From Bacteroidales bacterium (GTDB lineage Bacteria; Bacteroidota; Bacteroidia; Bacteroidales; Paludibacteraceae): a DNA stretch of 11,332 nt. The stretch covers positions 1 to 11,332 of the forward strand of contig CAAFYY010000046.1 in the NCBI GenBank assembly GCA_900767385.1, read 5' to 3'. This document shows, piece after piece, positions 6,459 to 11,332 of the stretch (position 1 is its first letter; the number at the start of each line of letters is the position of its first letter). The notes beneath the pieces were generated by a model. It had not been told where the DNA came from. It worked only from the letters and a program-made list of their open reading frames with translations, and did not search any database. Position numbers and translations under genes: made by a program.

Positions 6459-7877
6459 TTATTTCGTTTGATAGCTTTTATAACGCTCGTAGATGGAGAA
6501 GATACGGTCAATATATCTTACGGTATGGCCCGCAGAGAAGTAGCCGCATCGGCACACTTCGTCGTTATAGAACTGAGGTTCCGATTTCAGAAGGAAATAC
6601 TTCTCCACATTGCCATCCCACACATTCGGATTGGCACCGTATTTCTTGGCAAGACGAACAGCATCCGAGACGTGTCCGTAGCCAGCATTGAAACTGGCCA
6701 ACATGAATTTGGCCCGTTCCGTGGGGTTGGTGATATGCGAGAAGGAGTTGGAGAGTCCCAACAAGTAGTTGGTACCTGCGTTGAGGTTGGCGGCAGGGTC
6801 GAGGGCAGTGTTGCTGTTGAGACCGTAACGGCGAGCCGTTGACGGCATCATCTGCATGAGTCCCAAAGCACCCTGACGGGATATCACGTTGCAGTTGAAT
6901 TTTGATTCCGTGTAGACCAAGGCAGCCAACAGACGCCAGTCCCAACCCAATTTCGCCGCATTCACCTTGAGCAAGGAGTCGTAGGGCGAGATTGCGCCAC
7001 TTGGCGTGGGTGGTGGGACATTGACCGTTCGGGTGTATCGCGAACTGCCTCCTGCGGAGCTCTTGTTGGTAAGTTTTGAGAAGAAGGCGCTGTTGTCTGG
7101 GTCGTTGTGCCACTCATTGAGTTTCGCACACAACTCGGGAGCGTCGGGACGCACGATCCAGGTCTTGGCAGTGTGTGTACCCAAGACGAGGGAGCAGTTG
7201 ACATTACGGAGTCGCTGCTGCGAGAGGACAGCGAGGTCGTTGTCGACAACAGCATAGTCGATATCACCCACGGAGACCTGACGAATGAGGTCTTCTTGCG
7301 AGAGGGAGTTGTCCGCCTCCTCAATGAGGATGCCTCCGCCAATCTCCCAGTTGAGGTGTTTCAGACGACGGAGGTGTTTACTTTGCGCCTTGACATAGAC
7401 CGACTTGCCCACCAACTGTGTAGCAGAGGTGACAAGGGGTTTGTTGTTGCGTCGCTGAACGAGCACTGGGTAGGAGACGACATTCCAATCAACGTAAAGG
7501 AACTTCTCTTGATTCTTGTTGGAGCGGATGACGTTGTAGGCAGCGAAGTCGGCTACGCCTTGTTGCAACGAGTCTTTCAGTGCCTCCACATCGGGGGCAA
7601 TCACCCATTTCAAAGAGACGTCGATATAATCGGCGAAGTTCATTGCCATGAGGTAGTCTTTGCCGACGTCGTGATTGATGCGGGTATAGTACGACTCTGC
7701 TCCGACAATGGTAGCCACACGCAACTCACCACGTTCCACAATCTGTTCAAGGTCAAACGCAGGTTTCGAAGCCTCGGCAGGAGACTCCGTAGTGCGCTGT
7801 TTGCACCCCGACAGCATGATGGCCGTCAAGGCAACCAGGAGCGAGAACAGATGATAGCGTGAGCACCGCATAGTCAA
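6459..7877 (-). CDS. mltF: Membrane-bound lytic murein transglycosylase F-like lipoprotein
   Basis: This 472-aa envelope enzyme has the MltF architecture. A signal with lipobox LSGC (Cys25) anchors it. A periplasmic binding-protein (SBP_bac_3-like) domain follows at about 43-268, opening with LEQIVERGELRVATI and including WVIAPDVEALKDSLQQGVAD. After a Ser/Thr/Pro linker (about 270-295) comes an SLT domain at about 298-440. The catalytic glutamate is Glu323 in ALVYTESKFN, followed by SRQGALGLMQMMPSTA (332-347) and ASFNAGYGHV, the standard SLT motifs. It should cleave peptidoglycan to anhydro-muropeptides at the inner face of the outer membrane. Two starts are possible (7877 or the ATG at 7871); both keep the signal. 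The start lies 6 nt after the peptidase stop. E. coli MltF is not a classical lipoprotein, so the lipobox is a difference. Confidence 0.9.
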   Translation of the reverse strand: MTMRCSRYHLFSLLVALTAIMLSGCKQRTTESPAEASKPAFDLEQIVERGELRVATIVGAESYYTRINHDVGKDYLMAMNFADYIDVSLKWVIAPDVEALKDSLQQGVADFAAYNVIRSNKNQEKFLYVDWNVVSYPVLVQRRNNKPLVTSATQLVGKSVYVKAQSKHLRRLKHLNWEIGGGILIEEADNSLSQEDLIRQVSVGDIDYAVVDNDLAVLSQQRLRNVNCSLVLGTHTAKTWIVRPDAPELCAKLNEWHNDPDNSAFFSKLTNKSSAGGSSRYTRTVNVPPPTPSGAISPYDSLLKVNAAKLGWDWRLLAALVYTESKFNCNVISRQGALGLMQMMPSTARRYGLNSNTALDPAANLNAGTNYLLGLSNSFSHITNPTERAKFMLASFNAGYGHVSDAVRLAKKYGANPNVWDGNVEKYFLLKSEPQFYNDEVCRCGYFSAGHTVRYIDRIFSIYERYKSYQTK

Positions 7878-7883
7878 AGGGAA

Positions 7884-9275
7884 TTAGTCGTTATCTTCTG
7901 CAAACATAGGATCCCATGCTGGCAGGAGGATTGGTTTCTGGTTGAGGCAATCAAGGATTTTCTTGCTTGCATATTTCTTGTTGACAACGACGCGGAACAT
8001 ATACTCGTTGAACCACTCGTCGGTCATGATGAGGTGACCTTTGTAGCCGCGATCGCTACCCCAGCTGTTTTCCACCATCCATTTCACTGGTTTGCCCGCA
8101 GCGTTGAGGTCGACAGCCACGAGGGTCATGGCATGACTTGAACCGCTGGCAAAGGTCTCGATGCGTTGTTTCTTGTCCATGCCGAAGGTGGTTCCGAAGA
8201 GCGACTCGTAGTCGAAGTTGTTGACGTCGAGGTAAGAGGAGTTGCGGGTGTAGAATTTGCCTACGTCGCAACTGATATACATCGCTTTATTGTCTTTGAT
8301 GCTGGCAATGGCAGCCTCTTTGATGTCTTCGATTGGGAGGTTGACATAGAGCCAGTTGTGACCATCGTACATGTGACGGTCGTATTCAATCTCGTAGACT
8401 TTGTAGTACTCGCGTGAAGGGTCGTTCATCAGGAGCACGTAGTTGTCATAGAGTTTCTCGCCGATGAGTTCTTTGTAGAACTCCTGTGGTGTGTATGTCT
8501 TGGTTTCGAGGACATTGCCGTCTTTGTCTTTGCGGCTCCACTCAAACTGCTGAACTGGCTCGCCGAGGGTGAGGGAGAGGATATGATAGACGGTGCCCAT
8601 CATCTCTGCCTTACGTTTTGCCAACACGGCCTCGGAGGTCTTGGCAGGCATGTTGCGGAGTTCGAGGGCAAACTCACGAAGCTTCAGACTGAGAATCTGA
8701 TTCATGCGTGAAGTATTGTTGCTCACTTTGTTCTCAGGCATCACTTCTTGAGGCACGATGCCGTATTTCTCCACCAAGTCGGCCACACCGGTGTAGGTGC
8801 CGCCGTCGGAGAGCGGGTTCTTGAGCAACCACTCTACCTTACGGTCGTTGAGTGGCAACTTGCGGGTGTCGATGATGCTCTGCAAGAAGAGGTTGCTCTT
8901 TTCCAACTGGTCGTAGAAGAAGACGTAGAGCGGACTGAAGAAGGTGGTTGGGAGTCCCAACTCGTCCATGGCTTGGGCACGCATTACGTTCAAGCCGGTG
9001 AACAACCAGCAACGGCCAGAGCTCTCCTGGTTGGTGATGCCGCTGCTCTTCACCTGATGTGAGAACTTGACATCGGTATTTTTAGCCACACCATGTGAGT
9101 TGAGGGCGAGTTCGTTGATATCTACGTTGGTCATTGCGGTGTGCAATGCTTTCTCGGCTGCGGTGAGTTTGTTGCTCTCACGCATGGTTTTCAACATCTC
9201 CGGAGAGATATTGGTTTGGGCTGTTGCCCAGAGGGCTGCTGACGCTAGCGTCAGTGTGATGAATAATTTGCGCAT
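7884..9275 (-). CDS. Secreted C1B cysteine peptidase (bleomycin hydrolase / aminopeptidase C type)
   Basis: This 463-aa papain-like peptidase of the C1B (bleomycin hydrolase, PepC) type should act as an aminopeptidase on short peptides. The start at 9273-9275 gives a signal peptide, MRKLFITLTLASAALWATAQ, with likely cleavage after ATA or AQ. The longer frame from 9386 would add 37 residues overlapping the exonuclease gene and hide the signal. The catalytic set is complete: Gln83 and Cys89 in TNQESSGRCWLFTG, His381 in GSSHAMTLVAV, and Asn403 in VENSWGSDRG. SPLYVFFYDQLEKSN (114-128) and LSDGGTYTGVADLVEKYG are typical C1B segments. Classical family members are cytosolic, so the signal peptide points to a periplasmic or exported form. 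It is the third gene of the operon, 17 nt after the exonuclease. A 16-bp perfect palindrome sits inside the signal-peptide codons (9239-9254). Confidence 0.92.
   Translation of the reverse strand: MRKLFITLTLASAALWATAQTNISPEMLKTMRESNKLTAAEKALHTAMTNVDINELALNSHGVAKNTDVKFSHQVKSSGITNQESSGRCWLFTGLNVMRAQAMDELGLPTTFFSPLYVFFYDQLEKSNLFLQSIIDTRKLPLNDRKVEWLLKNPLSDGGTYTGVADLVEKYGIVPQEVMPENKVSNNTSRMNQILSLKLREFALELRNMPAKTSEAVLAKRKAEMMGTVYHILSLTLGEPVQQFEWSRKDKDGNVLETKTYTPQEFYKELIGEKLYDNYVLLMNDPSREYYKVYEIEYDRHMYDGHNWLYVNLPIEDIKEAAIASIKDNKAMYISCDVGKFYTRNSSYLDVNNFDYESLFGTTFGMDKKQRIETFASGSSHAMTLVAVDLNAAGKPVKWMVENSWGSDRGYKGHLIMTDEWFNEYMFRVVVNKKYASKKILDCLNQKPILLPAWDPMFAEDND
9239..9254. repeat. 16-bp perfect palindrome in the C1B peptidase signal-peptide codons
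   Basis: CTGACGCTAGCGTCAG is fully self-complementary and begins about 21 nt inside the coding region. On the mRNA it could form a hairpin close to the start codon; on DNA it could be a protein site or chance. Confidence 0.45.
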
Positions 9276-9292
9276 ACTATATATAAGTGTAT

Positions 9293-10039
9293 TTATTTTA
9301 CGATGATGATTTTCTCTTCTGCCACGAAAGGCAACATACGCATTCGCATATAGACGCGGGCTGTGGCTACGACGTCTTTCTGACAATAGGTAGCAATACG
9401 CTCTATGTCATGCTCTTCGTAGTAGACGTTGCGAACCTGTGAGCCGTCGATGTCATCCTTGGGGGTCGGGATGCCAAAGATTGCTGTGAGGGTCTTGAGT
9501 GAGGTGTAGTTTTTGTAGTCGCCGAATCGCCAGAGTTCGAGGGTATCGACGAAACCGACCTCCCACGGTTTCTTGCCTGCTACGTCGATGACGGAAGGGA
9601 GTTCGATGCCGTTGACCAACATACGGCGACAGAGGAATGGGACATCAAACTCTTTGATGTTGTGGCCACAAAGGTAGCGGAGACGACCCTTGTAGCTGAA
9701 GGCGGCGTCGATCATCCGTTTGAACTCCTGAAGCAGGACTGCCTCGTCGTCGTTGTAGAACGATTTGACACGGAAACAGGTCTCACCGTCCACATCGGCA
9801 AAGTAGCCTACGGAGATACATGCCACGCGGGCAAACTCCGCAAAGGTGCCTGCGTTGTTGAACTGCTCCTCGACGGGTACTTCTGCGGAGAAGCGGTCGG
9901 GCATGGAGCGCTGAAGTCTCTGCGCTTTGTCTGCCCAGAGGTGTTGGAGTTCTTCGTTGAGTTCGGAGAAGGAGGCCGTGAGCGGCACGGTCTCAATGTC
10001 GAAGAAGAGTATCGACTTGATGTCAAGTTTTTCTGCCAT
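9293..10039 (-). CDS. 3'-5' exonuclease, DEDDy type (PolB exonuclease-domain-like)
   Basis: This 248-aa stand-alone exonuclease is of the DnaQ-like superfamily, in the group related to the proofreading domain of family-B DNA polymerases. The four acidic metal ligands are visible: Asp14 and Glu16 in LFFDIETVPL (Exo I), Asp132 in CGHNIKEFDVPFL (Exo II), and Asp222 in IATYCQKDVVATARVY (Exo III). Tyr218 four residues before Asp222 makes it DEDDy rather than DEDDh. KNYTSLKTLTAIFGIP (176-191), with PKDDIDGSQV after it, is a typical segment of this group. No polymerase domain is present, so it acts alone or with a partner on single-stranded DNA or RNA ends; the substrate is not evident. It begins 8 nt after the udk stop and is the second gene of the operon. 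Confidence 0.88.
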   Translation of the reverse strand: MAEKLDIKSILFFDIETVPLTASFSELNEELQHLWADKAQRLQRSMPDRFSAEVPVEEQFNNAGTFAEFARVACISVGYFADVDGETCFRVKSFYNDDEAVLLQEFKRMIDAAFSYKGRLRYLCGHNIKEFDVPFLCRRMLVNGIELPSVIDVAGKKPWEVGFVDTLELWRFGDYKNYTSLKTLTAIFGIPTPKDDIDGSQVRNVYYEEHDIERIATYCQKDVVATARVYMRMRMLPFVAEEKIIIVK

Positions 10040-10047
10040 AGGATGTT

Positions 10048-10650
10048 TTATGCTTTTTTGTTAATGTATTCGGTGAGGGTCTTGACAGCCACCTCGTTGT
10101 GTTCGCCCGACATGACGAAGTCGGCCATAGCCTTGGTGGGCTCCACGAATTGCTGGTGCATCGGCTTCAGCACACGGGTGTAACGATCCATGACGGCTTG
10201 GGCTGTACGGCCACGCTCGACGACATCACGCTCAATGACACGAATGAGTCGCACGTCAGCATCGGTATCGACAAACACTTTGAGGTCGAGGAGGTTGCGC
10301 ACCTCTTCGTTGGCAAAGGTGAGTATGCCTTCCAAGACGAGCACTTCGCAAGGGTCAACGTGGATGGTCTTGTCGGTGCGAGAGGATGTGACGAACTCGT
10401 AGGTCGGGCTCTCGACACTCTTGCCCGACTTCAGGGCCATGAGTTGCTCGATGAGCAGAGGCCAGTCGAAGGCGTCGGGATGATCGAAGTTGATTTTCTG
10501 ACGGTCCTCGAAAGGAACGTGGCTGCTGTCTTTGTAGTAGGAGTCCAACGAGAGCAAAACTGCCTTTTCGGCAGATAAGTCCTTGACAATACGGCGGGCC
10601 ACAGTCGTCTTGCCTGAACCCGTTCCGCCTGCTATTCCTATAATAAACAT
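10048..10650 (-). CDS. udk: Uridine kinase
   Basis: This 200-aa kinase phosphorylates uridine and cytidine in pyrimidine salvage in the cytosol. The P-loop is GIAGGTGSGKTT (5-16). It is followed by VLLSLDSYYKD (31-41), the substrate and Mg site with Asp36, then FDHPDAFDWPLL (55-66), the nucleoside-binding segment, and VLVLEGILTFA, a Walker B-like strand. VFVDTDADVRLIRVIERDVVERGR gives the lid and arginine-rich region typical of the family. The length is slightly short of the usual 205-215 aa but the ends look complete. It is the first gene of the operon, with a promoter box about 67 nt upstream of the start and a leader of about 60 nt. Confidence 0.93.
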   Translation of the reverse strand: MFIIGIAGGTGSGKTTVARRIVKDLSAEKAVLLSLDSYYKDSSHVPFEDRQKINFDHPDAFDWPLLIEQLMALKSGKSVESPTYEFVTSSRTDKTIHVDPCEVLVLEGILTFANEEVRNLLDLKVFVDTDADVRLIRVIERDVVERGRTAQAVMDRYTRVLKPMHQQFVEPTKAMADFVMSGEHNEVAVKTLTEYINKKA

Positions 10651-10716
10651 ATTATCACTCAGTTATACTATTGCCGCGAATCTCCCCATGCGAGCAGACT
10701 CCGCTATTTTAAGGTG

Positions 10717-10724
10717 CAAATTTA
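10717..10724 (-). promoter_or_regulatory. -7 box of the operon promoter (udk)
   Basis: Read on the minus strand this is TAAATTTG followed by CACC, an exact match to the Bacteroidetes TAnnTTTG box. It lies 67 nt before the udk ATG and would give a leader of about 60 nt. No TTTG is present at the expected -33 position. A perfect palindrome at 10750-10763 lies just upstream. Confidence 0.6.
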
Positions 10725-10749
10725 ATAAAACCTTTTTATATAGCGTATT

Positions 10750-10763
10750 TTTTTCGCGAAAAA
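10750..10763. repeat. Palindrome TTTTTCGCGAAAAA upstream of the udk promoter
   Basis: A perfect 14-bp dyad lies 26 nt upstream of the -7 box, about where a regulator would overlap or adjoin the -33 region. It could be an operator, or a result of the local A/T runs. Confidence 0.35.
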
Positions 10764-10880
10764 GAAACAGTACACCAGGTTAGTTTGCTCATAAACAGGC
10801 TATTGAGCATCAGCTCAAGCAACACAGCGAACGCAACTCAAAATGCGGAAAAACAACTTGCCGCAAAAGCAAACGAAAGT

Positions 10881-11332
10881 CAATGCCCCCAAAAGCACTA
10901 TTCTTGCAAATTTCTATAACTTCAAACCAAACGAATTATTAAAAAAGCAAAATTGCATTTAAGAAAACTAAACGATTTTACGGCTCTTGAAATTTTCAAG
11001 AACTCCAAACTAAATGATTTGTTAAGATTGCAAAATTGCATTTAAGGAAACAAAACGGTTTTACAGTTCTTGAAATTTTCAAGAACCCCAAACCAAACGG
11101 TTTGTTAAAATTGCAAAATTGCATTTAAGAAAAACAAAAGATTTTACGCTTCTTGAAATTTTCAAGAACAGTAAATCAAACTTCTCAAAGAAATTGCAAA
11201 TTGCAAGAACAGCATTTCAGTTGTCCCGAAGAAAGTGCAAACTTGCAACAACAGTAAATCGAATTTCCAGAACTTCCAAAATTTTTCCGCAACAGCATTT
11301 CGGGCTTTCTGAGCTTCCGGAATTTTTCTGCA
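10881..11332. repeat. Tandem array, 83-bp period made of 41/42-bp half-units, open at the right edge
   Basis: Units begin at 10923, 11006, 11089, 11172 and 11255, exactly 83 bp apart each time, and a degenerate copy precedes them (TTCTTGCAAATTTC at 10901 is 83 bp before the matching place in the next unit). Each unit splits into two related halves. In the right-hand part, AACAG followed by TAAATC or CATTTC recurs at 11167, 11208, 11250 and 11291, that is, every 41-42 bp. Copies are best conserved at 10923-11171 and decay on both sides. No open reading frame of note runs through it. The last unit is cut by the window edge. It does not fit a CRISPR array because the whole unit, not a short repeat, is conserved. 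Confidence 0.88.
10923..11171. repeat. Conserved core of the array: three 83-bp copies, each with two dyads
   Basis: Three adjacent copies (10923-11005, 11006-11088, 11089-11171) differ at about 13 of 83 positions between neighbours, with no gaps (hand alignment). The first half of each has AAAC(C/T)AAA(C/T)G followed by the dyad GCAAAATTGC and then ATTTAAG. The second half has AAAC-AAA(C/A)G-like sequence, a TTTTAC step and the dyad TTCTTGAAATTTTCAAGAA. The second dyad is perfect with 10-bp arms in the middle copy and shorter by a pair or two in its neighbours. The dyads are the least changed part of each unit. Confidence 0.88.

Larger units (their letters stand above)
10651..10880. other. 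Gene-free stretch: udk leader and upstream region
   Basis: No credible gene is seen on either strand. It holds the udk leader, the -7 box (10717-10724), the palindrome at 10750-10763 and a small hairpin, TTGAGC/GCTCAA with an ATCA loop (10803-10818), which has no T-run and so is not a terminator. From about 10840 the sequence begins to show weak similarity to the array on its right. Confidence 0.6.

Noticed and set aside
5542..6471. A 309-codon open frame on the plus strand
   Set aside because: It lies antisense to the beta-CASP gene, whose full set of catalytic motifs is on the minus strand; the plus-strand translation shows no recognisable motif.
7107..7862. A 251-codon open frame on the plus strand
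   Set aside because: It is antisense to the MltF-like gene, which has a lipobox, a binding-protein domain and SLT motifs; the plus-strand frame is a shadow.
9276..9386. An upstream extension of the C1B peptidase starting at 9386
   Set aside because: It overlaps the exonuclease gene and hides the signal peptide that begins at 9275.
10803..10818. Hairpin TTGAGC/GCTCAA as a terminator
   Set aside because: The stem is only 6 bp and no T-run follows it on either strand.
10881..11332. CRISPR array
   Set aside because: The whole 83-bp unit is similar between copies, so there are no unique spacers, and no cas gene is in view.
10840..11332. Chromosomal replication origin with DnaA boxes
   Set aside because: The region is AT-rich and repetitive, but no TTATnCACA-type box was found on either strand and no dnaA or dnaN lies nearby.

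Overview
The window looks like chromosomal DNA from a member of the order Bacteroidales, perhaps Prevotella-like; the genus is a guess. The signs are promoter boxes of the Bacteroidetes type (TAnnTTTG), start sites chosen without Shine-Dalgarno motifs, Bacteroidales-type small proteins (the 66-aa KGGRFPNTH membrane protein and two uncharacterised families), a lipoprotein form of the Skp/OmpH chaperone, and a secreted C1B peptidase. All coding sequences look intact. The only truncated one is the leftmost, which is cut by the window edge. No tRNA, rRNA, insertion sequence or CRISPR array was seen.

Layout. (1) 1-1695, minus strand: a 66-aa membrane protein, then a Skp/OmpH-like lipoprotein, then a terminator hairpin, then a DUF389 multi-pass membrane protein that runs off the left edge. 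(2) 1696-1941: a short divergent intergenic region with a promoter candidate on each side. (3) 1942-3384, plus strand: pepD, a cytosolic M20-family Xaa-His dipeptidase, followed by a strong terminator. (4) 3444-3474: a bidirectional terminator between convergent units. (5) 10650 down to 3495, minus strand: seven tightly packed genes with gaps of 5-17 nt, very likely one operon. In transcription order they are udk, a DEDDy 3'-5' exonuclease, a secreted bleomycin-hydrolase-type peptidase, an MltF-type lytic transglycosylase, a beta-CASP metallo-beta-lactamase RNase-like protein, a 176-aa protein of unknown function and a 335-aa secreted two-part protein of unknown function. (6) 10651-11332: no gene. 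It holds the udk leader and promoter, then an AT-rich tandem array that continues past the right edge.

Functionally, the operon mixes pyrimidine salvage (udk), nucleic-acid processing (exonuclease, beta-CASP protein), peptide breakdown (C1B peptidase) and cell-wall turnover (MltF). PepD on the other strand also breaks down peptides, which fits a peptide-using gut or oral anaerobe. The left cluster is envelope-related (periplasmic chaperone, membrane proteins).

The least ordinary part is the right-hand array. Its period is 83 bp, built from two alternating 41/42-bp half-units. Each half-unit in the conserved core carries a direct motif like AAACnAAACG followed by a short dyad, either GCAAAATTGC or TTCTTGAAATTTTCAAGAA. 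The period is close to whole helical turns (about 4 per half, 8 per unit), so equivalent dyads fall on one face of the DNA. The copies are best conserved in the middle (10923-11171) and decay outward.
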